Source: Bacillus sp. F19 (GTDB taxonomy: Bacteria > Bacillota > Bacilli > Bacillales > Bacillaceae). Taken from it: a stretch of 64,000 nucleotides of DNA. The notes below the pieces were generated by a model, which saw nothing but the letters and a program-made list of their open reading frames with translations, was not told the origin of the DNA and did not search any database. The stretch lies in contig CP085710.1 in assembly GCA_023823795.1 (NCBI GenBank), positions 646,001-710,000 on the forward strand, in the 5' to 3' direction. Position 1 is the first letter of the stretch; the number at the start of each line of letters is the position of its first letter. A program made the position numbers and the translations under genes. Below, piece after piece: positions 26,100-34,941 of the stretch.

Positions 26100-26444
26100 T
26101 TAATCCAATATTTTTTGTAAAATCACTAAGTTAATCTCTTGATAATCATGGACAGCAATATTACGGAAGCCAACCATTGCTTTCATTTTCTGCGAAAGGG
26201 AAGAGGGGATGATTCCTTCTGATTCTAATAATGTAAAAGCGTCACGACTATTTTGTGGTAATCCTAGTTTTCGTTCTGCTACAATATGCATGCCTAAATC
26301 AATACTAGCTTCACAAGCTCTCTGTAGGTTTAATACAATGGAATCTTGCTTCGTAAAATTCTCTAAATTGGAAGGATTATTTTCATATTCTTCATGGATC
26401 CGTTTCATACACCGTTCTATGATACTAACTTTGTTTAATATCAC
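26100..26444 (-). CDS. HepT-like (DUF86) HEPN ribonuclease toxin, C-terminally truncated
   Basis: 114 residues with a GTG start at 26444 and no strong ribosome site. The helices match HepT/YutE proteins, including the active-site motif RNIAVHDY (R-x4-H-x-Y). The usual length is about 140 residues; here about 25-30 C-terminal residues are missing after LQKILD. HepT toxins cleave or are AMPylated on RNA/protein partners with the nucleotidyltransferase antitoxin MntA. No mntA is adjacent, so this copy is probably inactive debris. The HEPN motif itself is intact. Confidence 0.7.
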   Translation of the reverse strand: MILNKVSIIERCMKRIHEEYENNPSNLENFTKQDSIVLNLQRACEASIDLGMHIVAERKLGLPQNSRDAFTLLESEGIIPSSLSQKMKAMVGFRNIAVHDYQEINLVILQKILD

Positions 26445-26504
26445 ATCATTTTTTATTGTTAATAATCAATAAAGTCCCTTCTATAATTAATAAACATAAC
26501 GATA

Positions 26505-26930
26505 TTAATTTTCAATCGGCTTAGGCTGCTGGATCACCATATCTTTTTTTGCGGACTCTTCCATTCTTTCTGCAAGGGTTTGAATATAAGATTCTGTCAG
26601 TTTAGCAGGATAGTATCCAATCCGTTCTCGGACAAGGTTTTCAAGAACAAAGCATTTTCGAGTGGCTTTTTCATATTCACTAAAGGTGTATTGCTCCGCT
26701 TCTGTAAACTCGTCTGCTCCTTCATTCATCGCTCGAATAAAGATATACCGTTGATTGTAAATGTCCGATCGTTCCTTTCTAGCAAATTTTAAAAGGAACA
26801 GTAGTTCAACAGTTGAAAGACACATAAGCTCAGGCGTGCCTTTGTTCAAATCAGACAGAGAAGGCTGAGAAGACGGCAAAAGATTTTTTCTTTTTCCATT
26901 TTCCTGAACATCCTCATCTTTCAGCTTCAT
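26505..26930 (-). CDS. Hypothetical protein, 141 residues, plasmid-like context
   Basis: I do not recognise the family. The protein is charged, with a Ser/Pro-rich N-terminus and a predicted helical middle (VELLLFLLKFARKERSDIYN, SEYEKATRKCFVLENLVRER). There is no signal peptide or TM segment. Its ATG overlaps the stop of the ArdC stub upstream by ATGA, so the two are read as one operon on the minus strand. Confidence 0.6.
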   Translation of the reverse strand: MKLKDEDVQENGKRKNLLPSSQPSLSDLNKGTPELMCLSTVELLFLLKFARKERSDIYNQRYIFIRAMNEGADEFTEAEQYTFSEYEKATRKCFVLENLVRERIGYYPAKLTESYIQTLAERMEESAKKDMVIQQPKPIEN

Positions 26931-27094
26931 CTTACAAAAAGAGCAATAGCAATCATACCTATTAATAGATGTAACAGAGCTTCCAAACTAGAAAGGAATT
27001 GTAACCACTCCTGAAACTTCTCACTCGTCATAACCTCTTGAATTCCTTGATCCAATTGTTCTTGGATTTCTTCTAATGCTTTGTTTTTAACCAA
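26927..27094 (-). pseudogene. N-terminal stub of an ArdC-like antirestriction protein
   Basis: A TTG at 27094 with AGGGAGGAAAAAAC upstream opens 55 codons. The start, KALEEIQEQLDQGIQEVM then TSEKFQEWLQFLS, matches the first helices of ArdC-type single-stranded-DNA-binding domains carried by conjugative plasmids. The family then continues with a (S/K)FHxYSxxN segment. Here it changes to SLEALLHLLIGMIAIALFVR, a hydrophobic tail that may span the membrane. It is either a truncated gene or a new short membrane protein made from the N-terminus. Confidence 0.5.
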
Positions 27095-27210
27095 TGTTTT
27101 TTCCTCCCTTGTTTTTGCGCTGTGAGCGATTCATTTCCCTTAAGGGGATTATTTTTCGCCCTTTTGACGTGGAGAACGAACAAAGAGCATAGGCAGACGG
27201 TCAAGGGATG

Positions 27211-27283
27211 AGCACAAAAAGTTTTTTGATGTTACGAATGTGTGGTTAATCAAAAAACTTTTTTGTCCCTTGACTGGCTGACT
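27211..27283. repeat. Long inverted repeat (24-bp arms)
   Basis: CAAGGGA plus ACAAAAAGTTTTTTGAT on the left pairs with ATCAAAAAACTTTTTTGT plus CCCTTG on the right; the left arm carries a 5-base insertion. It lies upstream of the ArdC stub in a gene-free stretch (27095-27536). It could be a plasmid origin or transfer-origin structure, or an attenuator. Confidence 0.7.
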
Positions 27284-27405
27284 ATCCGACTTAGCTTTCA
27301 GCAGGTGGAGGGCGGTAGCCTAGGAGGCTCGGGCGTGCTGGAAGGTTAGCTCGGATTGTGTACTTGTACGATTCGCAGCGCAAAAGGGTGGAAAAAACAA
27401 AATAA

Positions 27406-27431
27406 AAAGCAGCCGTTCGGCTGCTTTCCTT
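27406..27431 (-). terminator. Terminator, minus strand
   Basis: A perfect 9-bp stem (AAAGCAGCC with GGCTGCTTT) and 4-nt loop. On the minus strand it is followed by TTTTTATTTTGTTTTTT, so it ends transcripts from the small ORFs at 27537-28011. Confidence 0.8.
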
Positions 27432-27628
27432 TTAGTCTCTTTTCTTTGCTCGTTCGGTATGGCCGATAGGTAAAGGAAATCGGAATCTAGAGGGAGTTTG
27501 ACTGGAGGGAATTAGTCCCCCTGGTTAGCTTTTTCTTTAATGCCGAAGTGACGCGAACAGAATGATAGAAAGCGTATAGCTTCCTGATCCGTCTGTAGTG
27601 CTGCCGCCCTCCTGATTCATTGCTTCCT

Positions 27629-27730
27629 TTATCCCTTATACTTTGCTCTTTGTAACATTCGGTCAATGGTTCTTCCGTATAGGATGGTTGACTGACATGA
27701 AATTCTCATGATCCAATTAAACGCCATCAT
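27629..27730 (-). CDS. Small ORF c, 33 residues
   Basis: ATGATG at 27730 overlaps the end of small ORF b and opens 33 codons (MMAFNWIMRISCQ, ILYGRTIDRMLQRAKYKG). A second frame of 27 codons starts at 27620 after AAGGAAGC. Overlap and RBS-like sequences suggest translation-coupled small genes, but the family is not recognised and it may be the tail of a decayed gene. Confidence 0.3.
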   Translation of the reverse strand: MMAFNWIMRISCQSTILYGRTIDRMLQRAKYKG

Positions 27731-27857
27731 ACGTTTTTTTCCAAAAGTCGCTTTCTTTCTCCGTTCTGATTACGAATTTAAACGTATTTGTGCCGATGAC
27801 TTCCTCTTTAGTGATTAAAAACCATTTTAAACCTTCATCGAGATTCCTGAACTTCAT
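27717..27857 (-). CDS. Small ORF b, 46 residues
   Basis: ATG 27857 follows an AAAGGGT site and opens 46 codons with an aromatic, charged product (LDEGLKWFLITKEEV, FKFVIRTEKESDFW). It lies 13 bases after small ORF a. The family is not recognised. The composition looks like a real protein, of the kind seen on Bacillus plasmids and integrative elements. Confidence 0.5.
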   Translation of the reverse strand: MKFRNLDEGLKWFLITKEEVIGTNTFKFVIRTEKESDFWKKTYDGV

Positions 27858-27870
27858 ACCCTTTGTTTCC

Positions 27871-28011
27871 TTACAACGTTTTCAATCGATTTTTTTCTTT
27901 TTCACAATACGCTTGAGCCGTTGCTTTTGACCAATATTTTATACCGCCTACAATAAGATCCGGCTGCGGTACTTTTCCTCGATCGTAATATAAATGGAGT
28001 TTTTGGGTCAT
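27871..28011 (-). CDS. Small ORF a, 46 residues
   Basis: ATG 28011 follows GGAGAAAGGG and opens 46 codons (MTQKLHLYYDRGKVPQPD, GGIKYWSKATAQAYCEKEKN). The function is unknown. With ORFs b and c it forms a small minus-strand operon ending at the terminator near 27406. Confidence 0.55.
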   Translation of the reverse strand: MTQKLHLYYDRGKVPQPDLIVGGIKYWSKATAQAYCEKEKNRLKTL

Positions 28012-28165
28012 ATCGTAACCCTTTCTCCGTTAAATATTCTGCAAATTGACTTTGATTTAAATAACAAGAAGGTATTCGAAAAAAATCTAAAAACTCTTAT
28101 TAAACATAAAATAACATTTGTTCCTGCTTATCCCTATAGAACAGAGATATAAAGTTTTAAAAAAA

Positions 28166-28270
28166 CCGGTAACGTATGAAGCGTCACCGGTCCTTGTTAA
28201 TCATGTAATTCATCTAGAGCCAATCTGTAGTTTGTACATGAGATGTTGTCAACATATCTAATTGGCTCTA
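28166..28270. repeat. Two inverted repeats after the subtilase gene
   Basis: ACCGGTAACGT at 28166 pairs with GCGTCACCGGT (one mismatch, short loop), a terminator-like hairpin. TAGAGCCAAT (28215-28224) and ATTGGCTCTA (28261-28270) form a perfect 10-bp inverted repeat around 36 bases. The second could be the ends of a tiny element. Confidence 0.5.
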
Positions 28271-28308
28271 AAATAGTTATTTCAATGCGTACAATAGAAC
28301 TGGACTGC

Positions 28309-31300
28309 TTATTTTTTCGGCTCTAGACCAATTGCACGCAAGAAATCTTCTAATCTTTTGTTTCCTAATTTTTCTTTCGGTTTCTTATTTTTAGGTACAT
28401 CCGGGCCAACTTTCAAGTAGTTCTTTTCGATAAGGCGAATATCCGATTCGTTCACAATGCCATCCTGGTTAATATCTGCCATTTTATTTTCCTTGCCGTA
28501 AAAGGCGACAACCTGTTGGACATCATAAATATCAATCATCGCGTCCTGATTCACATCACCGGCTACTGCAACTGGTTGAGCACCTTGTTTTTGTATATAC
28601 TCACCGACGACTTCGCCCCACGGTGTTTTCGTACCAGGAAGCGTCAGTTTCTGAATGCTTTTCAAGTGTCCAGGTGCTTCGACGACAATTTCGATTGGAT
28701 CTTTCGACAAAGGAAGATGCTTGATATCTACAAAACCGTTTTTGGCAATCGTTCCTGGCACTTTTGTCCCGTCTGTCAATTGCGCGTATGCTTTCGCTCC
28801 TATGATTGAATAATCCATCGTCCAGTTCATATAGAACGCTTCAAGGTGGAGAAAAGATACCACATGATTGTCCTTTGGTATGATTTTATAATGGTTCATT
28901 TGGTTGAATGATGGGATGACAACCGGTTCTTGCTCACCGTATTGTGTATACGTGAATGGCACTGTATTATCTTCGACGTTCATCGTGTCATAGTAGGATC
29001 CGTACTTACCGTCATCATACAGTTTAAATGTCACATCAAGGAATGGCATGTTATCGAAGTCGACTCCTTCGAAGTTAGCACCGCCGCTGATATGAGCGCC
29101 CGCATTCACCATGTCTTTATTACCTGGATATTCAGGGTGATCCTTCACAGTTGGTTCATCAACACTGACTGTTAATCCGTTTGCATCCGCATACTGCTGG
29201 AATTCTGGGTTCACTTTTACGCTTTGGAACTGGAAGAGCCAATCATAGAATCCAACATTGTAGTTTCCAGCCATCAAATCCTTTACGTTATTTAGATTTA
29301 ATGTCATCGTCAACGTATCATCTAGATAAACTTTTTCCTTATCGTAAGATGGTACCACATAAGGTGTGCCTTTTTTGACGAATGCATATGAATAGGATTC
29401 ATTTAAAAGTTCCGCATTTCTCGCCATATCCATAGGTATTAGTTTGACTGTTGCTGGACCATTCTCAATATCAGATTGTTCAATTCCGATTTTTGTATCT
29501 CCGTTTGCATCAAGTGGGAAATCGCCGTTCGCTGTAGCTTTTTGATTGAAGTAATAGTATAGCTTATTATCAGACTGTGTGAAGCCTAAAGGTGCTAATT
29601 TTGCCGTTCCTTCGTCCCATACATTCGGATGAAGCCAAAACGCATGGTACGTATTTCCGTCTTGCCCCTGTTCATCTGTAAAGTCCGAATCACTTAGCTC
29701 ATAGACGCCAGGTTTACGGTCGTCTTTAAACGTCAACTTCGGTAACGTGTTATCGATGATAAACTTTTGATTCGCGACCTCGTATCTCACCGCATCTGCA
29801 TCTGTTGTACGAAGTTTGATTGTATAATCACCTTCTGGCAGTTTCGCCATTGGCTGATTGATGTCTGTTTTTTCATCATTCGGATCGCCGATAAACGGAT
29901 AATACGATGGCGAGAATACTGTTCTTAGTTCCGTATCAAGAGGCGCACCGTTTAAGCTAAATGGTTTTAACGAACTTGCTCCAAGTACTTTGCCGTCTTT
30001 ATCATAGATGATCGCCCATAAATCTTTCATCGGGCTGTTTAATCTGAATTTGATATAGCGAGTTTGAGGTGCCATCCATGGATGACGCCAAGGCATCGTT
30101 GTGATTGCTGGACCCGAGATCTCAACGTCTCCGATTCCTTTTTCAACGAAGCGAGTCGCGAACGGAATGCGATAGTGTTCGTTTGGATTGTCATGGTTGA
30201 CAATGTTCACATACCCTTCATATTGTCCCATCTCTGCGCTCGCAGGTATGTTAACCGTTGCCGTTACATTTGTTGCCCCCCCTGCAGCGACCGTCACAGA
30301 TGCTGAAGAAGTCGTTACGGTTACATTGTTCGCTACTGCGTCACTTACATGTGCACTTACATTATCAATCGGTTTACTATATTCTGCCGAAACGTCGAAT
30401 GTTTTCGCTTGGGTACCGCGGTTTTTAAAGACAATCGTACGGTTTGTTGTGTTTGTGCTATCGTCTTTTTTGTAAACCGCACCAAACGTCAATGCGCCTT
30501 TTTCATACGCGTTCTCTATAAATCCACCATTTCCATCACCTATTATCGTGGTGTCTTGTACCTTGAATGCCATCACGTTATGAACGGCTTCTGCTACATC
30601 TACTTCACCTGCGCCTACTTCGTACACGGAATAGTCGCCGTTTAGTTTGTCCGCACTATTCATCAACGCTGCTTTGACATCAGCCGGTTTGTAATCTGGG
30701 TGTGCTTGTAAAATCAGTGCAGCAATCCCTGCTACGTGCGGAGAAGCCATTGATGTACCCGAAATACGAGCATATGCTTGTGAGTAATCAATTCCTGGTT
30801 CTGGACTGTGGATAAATTCTGGATACGTCGAGTAAACCGATACCCCAGGAGCCACAACGTCCGGTTTAATGTCATAGGTTGACGTAACGGGTCCTCTTGA
30901 ACTGAAGCTAGCCAAATGGTTACCTTCTGTTACTATTGACCCGATTTCAGTAAACGTGATCGACGCAGTTTCTGCTGCTGCTTTTAAGCGTTCGCCGTCT
31001 GCTTTTGACATGCGGAATGTTGGGATAAACCCAATATTACTTGCTAAATAGTTATCGATGTCGCCGTCGATATTGTTATACATGATTGCCGCCACTGCGC
31101 CTGCTTTTTGTGCATTCACAATTTTTTCACTAAGCGCATAGGTTCCACGCGCTATCAATGCTATTTTTCCGTGCAAATCAACATCTTTGAAATCATCCTC
31201 GCCACCTAAGCCAACAAACACAACTGGATACGTTTTATTCGCAAGTGTTTCCACGTGGTCATTGAACCCTTTTCCAAGCAATTTAAAGTTGGTGAACGTT

Positions 31301-32619
31301 TCGTTTCCAACTGTCGCCGTTGCGGTCGGAATCGACATCGCGAAGTCACTTGCACCAACCGTAATCGGAAGCGCTGCTGCTCCAGGTGTGCCAAGTGTAT
31401 ATGCATAATTACCTGAGTTTCCTGCTGCAATGACGCACGTTACACCAGCTAATGTCGCATTGTTAACCGCGATTGCTTCTGCTGATAGTGGATTGTTACT
31501 CGATGCACCAAGAGACATGTTAATGACTTTCATGCCGTCACTAACTGACTTGTCAATTCCTGCAACAATCCCGCTCGAAGAACCAGAACCGTAAGGACCT
31601 AGTACGCGGTAGACATATAAATCAACGCCAGGGGCAACCCCTTGTCCCGGATATTCGACATTGGCTTTCGATTGTGCTGCGATTGTTCCAGATACGTGCG
31701 TACCGTGGGACGTCGGGTATTCACGGCCTGGTATTCCTGGCTTACCTGCATTCACCCAGTCATCATATGTTGTTTCCATCGGATCTGCATCGTTATCGAC
31801 GAAATCCCACCCTTTAACCGAACTCGGGTTAATCTTAGTTGGATCAACGCCTTCTTGTTTTCGGTACCCTTTATACACATCCGTTAAATCCGGATGGTTG
31901 TAATCAATTCCTGTATCTAAAACGCCGACTTTCACGCCGTTCCCTTTAATGCCTTCGTTATGAATCGCATCAATACCAGGAAGTGGGATACTATTTTCTT
32001 CTAGTCCTTCCACGCTTTTTTGTGACACAGCCGTTGGTTTAATCGGGTCGATTGTGACCTTTTCGTCCGCAAGGACATGTCTGACAAGACCGGAATCAAA
32101 CAGTCTCTCGACCATTGTTCCTGGAAGTGTCATCGCTACCCCGTTCAACGCGTTCTGAAACTCATGCGTAATTTGGATATCAGATGAAGTTCCAGCTGCA
32201 TTTTTTGCAGTGACCGCATTGACGCTCGCTTGACGCGTAGACAACCCTTCGATAAATGAACGGAATTGTTTGTGCGCATCACTTACTGCTTGTTTCTCTT
32301 CTTTTAAGGTTGTCTCATCTCCAGCTACTTGTGCCTGCATCACCGCTACTTTTGCCGGTGCTTGCATGAATTCAACAATGACGCGAACAGGTTCCGCGCT
32401 TGATGTGTTGATGTTCGGCGAAATTTTCGGACCACCTATGCTGATCTGATTCAATGCCGCAATTTGTTCTTTCGTCAACTGTGGAGCGCTTGCTTCCTGA
32501 CGAAGAGGATCGATCGGTGTTGATGTCGCTGCCAACACGTTGTACGGAATGACAGATGACAGTAATAAAGCACTCATCGTCATAGTTGCTAAAATGTTCT
32601 TTAACTTACGGTTTGCCAA
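28309..32619 (-). CDS. Large secreted S8 subtilase with PA insert and dockerin
   Basis: 1436 residues from a TTG at 32619, with AGGGGGA 6 bases upstream and a promoter just ahead; an in-frame ATG at 32742 lies upstream of that promoter. There is a signal peptide with cleavage near NVLAAT. An I9-like propeptide is followed by the S8 triad: Asp in VGVLDTGIDYNHPDL (about 235), His in SHGTHVSGT (about 304) and Ser in GTSMASPHVAG (about 621), with a PA domain at about 456-545. C-terminal beta-sandwich modules follow. Residues about 1353-1400 are a dockerin-like pair of calcium loops, DVNQDAMIDIYD and DINQDGIVNESD. No sortase signal is present. It digests extracellular protein. Confidence 0.93.
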   Translation of the reverse strand: MANRKLKNILATMTMSALLLSSVIPYNVLAATSTPIDPLRQEASAPQLTKEQIAALNQISIGGPKISPNINTSSAEPVRVIVEFMQAPAKVAVMQAQVAGDETTLKEEKQAVSDAHKQFRSFIEGLSTRQASVNAVTAKNAAGTSSDIQITHEFQNALNGVAMTLPGTMVERLFDSGLVRHVLADEKVTIDPIKPTAVSQKSVEGLEENSIPLPGIDAIHNEGIKGNGVKVGVLDTGIDYNHPDLTDVYKGYRKQEGVDPTKINPSSVKGWDFVDNDADPMETTYDDWVNAGKPGIPGREYPTSHGTHVSGTIAAQSKANVEYPGQGVAPGVDLYVYRVLGPYGSGSSSGIVAGIDKSVSDGMKVINMSLGASSNNPLSAEAIAVNNATLAGVTCVIAAGNSGNYAYTLGTPGAAALPITVGASDFAMSIPTATATVGNETFTNFKLLGKGFNDHVETLANKTYPVVFVGLGGEDDFKDVDLHGKIALIARGTYALSEKIVNAQKAGAVAAIMYNNIDGDIDNYLASNIGFIPTFRMSKADGERLKAAAETASITFTEIGSIVTEGNHLASFSSRGPVTSTYDIKPDVVAPGVSVYSTYPEFIHSPEPGIDYSQAYARISGTSMASPHVAGIAALILQAHPDYKPADVKAALMNSADKLNGDYSVYEVGAGEVDVAEAVHNVMAFKVQDTTIIGDGNGGFIENAYEKGALTFGAVYKKDDSTNTTNRTIVFKNRGTQAKTFDVSAEYSKPIDNVSAHVSDAVANNVTVTTSSASVTVAAGGATNVTATVNIPASAEMGQYEGYVNIVNHDNPNEHYRIPFATRFVEKGIGDVEISGPAITTMPWRHPWMAPQTRYIKFRLNSPMKDLWAIIYDKDGKVLGASSLKPFSLNGAPLDTELRTVFSPSYYPFIGDPNDEKTDINQPMAKLPEGDYTIKLRTTDADAVRYEVANQKFIIDNTLPKLTFKDDRKPGVYELSDSDFTDEQGQDGNTYHAFWLHPNVWDEGTAKLAPLGFTQSDNKLYYYFNQKATANGDFPLDANGDTKIGIEQSDIENGPATVKLIPMDMARNAELLNESYSYAFVKKGTPYVVPSYDKEKVYLDDTLTMTLNLNNVKDLMAGNYNVGFYDWLFQFQSVKVNPEFQQYADANGLTVSVDEPTVKDHPEYPGNKDMVNAGAHISGGANFEGVDFDNMPFLDVTFKLYDDGKYGSYYDTMNVEDNTVPFTYTQYGEQEPVVIPSFNQMNHYKIIPKDNHVVSFLHLEAFYMNWTMDYSIIGAKAYAQLTDGTKVPGTIAKNGFVDIKHLPLSKDPIEIVVEAPGHLKSIQKLTLPGTKTPWGEVVGEYIQKQGAQPVAVAGDVNQDAMIDIYDVQQVVAFYGKENKMADINQDGIVNESDIRLIEKNYLKVGPDVPKNKKPKEKLGNKRLEDFLRAIGLEPKK

Positions 32620-32664
32620 TTCAATCCCCCTATTTTCGTAATCTTTTGAATATTCACAGTTCTC

Positions 32665-32693
32665 ATTATAATTCGAATTATTCATGTCGTAAA
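32665..32693 (-). promoter_or_regulatory. SigA promoter of the subtilase gene
   Basis: On the minus strand TTTACG (32693-32688) and TATAAT (32670-32665) are 17 bases apart, about 45 bases before the TTG start. This supports TTG 32619 over the upstream ATG. Confidence 0.65.
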
Positions 32694-32872
32694 TTGGGGG
32701 AATTTGCATTGAAACCCTCAATTCCATGTAGAATTTTGGCATAAAATATCGTTAAATTTTTGTATAATCTATATTTATTGGGACTTTTCATAATAATTTA
32801 TATTGGGGGAATCTAAGGACGGGTTCATTTTTAATAGCTTCCTATATTACCAGAAACAAAGTAGGGAGCGAA

Positions 32873-33776
32873 AATTCCAAAAAACCTCATAATAATGCCT
32901 ATTTCTAGCTGCCGTTGGCCAGTTAAAAAAAGATTCAGCATAAAATTAAAGAATTTCGGGTGTGGATAGAGCATCAAACATGGTACCGGGGATCCAACTT
33001 GCAGAAATCGCTATTCAATTAGCGAAAATGCAACTCCAACTCGCAGGAATCCCGTTTCAACTCGCAGAAAGGGGCATTCAATTCGCAAGGCTCAAATTCC
33101 AAGGAAAAACCTCATAATAATGCCTATTTCTAGCTGCCGTTGGCCAGTTAAAAAAAGTTTCAGCATAAAATTAAAGAGTTTCGGGTGTGTATAGAGCATC
33201 AAACATGGTACCAGGGAGGCCAACTCGCAAAAATCACTGGTCAATTAGTGAAAATGCAACTCCAACTCGCAGGAATCCCGTTTCAACTCGCAGAAAGGGG
33301 CATTCAATTCGCAAGGCTCAAATTCCAATGAAAAAACCTCATAATAATGCCTATTTTCTAGCTGCCGTTGGCTAGTTAAAAAAAGATTCAGCATAAAATT
33401 AAGGAGTTTCAGCTGTGTATAGAGCATCAGACATGGTACCGGGGAGCCCAACTCGCAAAAATCGCTGGCCAATTAGCGAAAATGCAACTCCAACTTGCAG
33501 GAATCCCGTTTCAACTCGCAGAAAGGGGCATTCAATTCGCAAGGCTCAAATTCCAATGAAAAAACCTCATAATAATGCCTATTTCTAGCTGCCGTTGGCC
33601 AGTTAAAAAAAGATTCAGCATAAAATTAAAGAGTTTCAGCTGTGTATAGAGCATCAGACATGGTATCGGGGAGCCCAACTCGCAAAAATCGCTGGCCAAT
33701 TAGCGAAAATGCAACTCCAACTCGCAAGAATCCCGGTTCAACTCGCAGAAAGGGGCATTCAACTTCGCAAGCAAAA
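32873..33776. repeat. Family C repeat, right cluster (four 227-bp units)
   Basis: CCTCATAATAATGCC recurs at 32885, 33110, 33337 and 33565 (periods 225-228). Each unit also holds the five 21-bp CAACTCGCA subunits. The first unit begins in mid-sequence (AATTCCAA...) at the point complementary to where the left cluster stops. Open frames in the block are by-products of the 21-bp (7-codon) phase. Confidence 0.93.
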
Positions 33777-33922
33777 TTTAGGTGTAAAAAAACACAGAAT
33801 AGATAGAAAGCAGAGATAACAGTTATCTAAAATAACCGGTGAGTTGCCCGTTTTAAAGTAAAAAAAAGGGTATACATATAGCTTACGACAAGAAAATTGC
33901 AGAAGACGAGAGGATACCAAAA

Positions 33923-34755
33923 ATGAAATTAAAAAAGAATATCGCACTTATAGCAGCTATCAGTTTAGCAGCAATCGTTTTTATCGTTCAGTCTATAAAG
34001 CCTGAGATTACAAATGGAGCCAGTGATGTAAAGCACGAAGGAACGCCGACGGTCTTTGTGCATGGCTATAGAGGCACGCTGAATTCGTTCGAAGGCATGA
34101 TGGAAAGATTTCAGTCGGATTATGAATGGGGAGAAAAAACTCTTGTTTGCACCTCTGATAAGAGAGTCGCGGAGTGTAAGTCTCTGACAGACGAAAAAGT
34201 GAAAAATCCCCTTATCCAGGTTTATTTTGAAGACAGCGATTCGAATTTTGAGAAGACAAGCATAGAACTCGGCAATATCTTTAAACTTTTAAAAGAAAAA
34301 TATGGTTACGATAAAATTAATATCGTTGCACATTCAATGGGAGGCTTAGTTTCTGTCAATTATATTCAGGAAACAAGACAGGAAAAAGAGTTTCCTAAAG
34401 TAGAAAAGCTCGTTACAATCGGAACTCCTTTTAAAGGCATTAAGAGGGAAGTATTTGAAAAACGATATCATGAGAAAAAGCATGATCTAATTGCCGGTTC
34501 ACAGGCGATTCAGGAATTATATTCAGAAAAGGATAACTTTGATACAAATACACAAGTGTACTCATTGCAGGTAAAATCAGTAAAAAAGAAGATGGCGACG
34601 GTCTGGTCTCAGTCAAGAGTGCAACTTCCTTAAAAAATGTAGTCGACACAGATCATTACCGGGAACAAGTCATCGTGTCGAAGAAAGCAACACATAATGG
34701 ATTGCATGAGAATAAAGAAGTCGATGAGGAAGTCGGCAGATTTTTGTGGAAGTAG
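33923..34755 (+). pseudogene. DUF915 alpha/beta hydrolase, single-base frameshift
   Basis: The frame from ATG 33923 has an N-terminal TM/signal segment, the VFVHGYRGTLNSF oxyanion region and the nucleophile motif VAHSMGG typical of secreted DUF915 hydrolases. After VYS (about 34563) the frame is lost and stops at 34633. The next frame gives the expected family C-terminus, IAGKISKKEDGDGLVS then ATSLKNVVDTDHYREQ and the catalytic His in KKATHNGLHEN, ending at TAG 34753-34755. One base is missing near 34563. It is either a recent pseudogene or a sequencing error. Confidence 0.85.
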
Positions 34756-34762
34756 AAGAAGT

Positions 34763-34790
34763 GAGAGTCCATTGCGGGCTCTTTTTTTGG
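34763..34790 (+). terminator. Terminator of the DUF915 gene
   Basis: A 6-bp stem (GAGTCC with GGGCTC, one G-T pair) and 5-nt loop is followed by seven Ts. Confidence 0.75.
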
Positions 34791-34868
34791 GAATCAAAAG
34801 CAAATTGCTCAAGTATGTTTCAAGAATTGATATCTCTCAAGGGTAGAAAAAAATTAATTATTACCATA

Positions 34869-34897
34869 TTGTAAATGCTTTCATAAGGTGGTACTAT
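34869..34897 (+). promoter_or_regulatory. Promoter of the LacI regulator with overlapping cre-like site
   Basis: TTGTAA (34869-34874) and TACTAT (34892-34897) are 17 bases apart. TGTAAATGCTTTCA at 34870-34883 matches the CcpA cre consensus except for the central C, so glucose repression is likely. Confidence 0.6.
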
Positions 34898-34905
34898 AAA
34901 TTTAC

Positions 34906-34917
34906 GAAAACGTTTAC
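34906..34917 (+). promoter_or_regulatory. LacI-type operator O1 (autoregulation)
   Basis: GAAAACGTTTAC is the GTAAACGTTTAC palindrome with one change. It lies just after the -10 box of the regulator gene. Confidence 0.65.
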
Positions 34918-34941
34918 GTGAAAGCAGGGAGAAGATGGGAA

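Noticed and set aside
28215-28270. Insertion sequence with 10-bp ends
   Set aside because: Only 56 bp long with no transposase and no visible target duplication; kept as an inverted repeat.
33187-33472. ORFs on both strands in the family C repeats
   Set aside because: The 21-bp phase (seven codons) keeps frames open and produces heptapeptide repeats; no start signals, and the sequence is repeated elsewhere.
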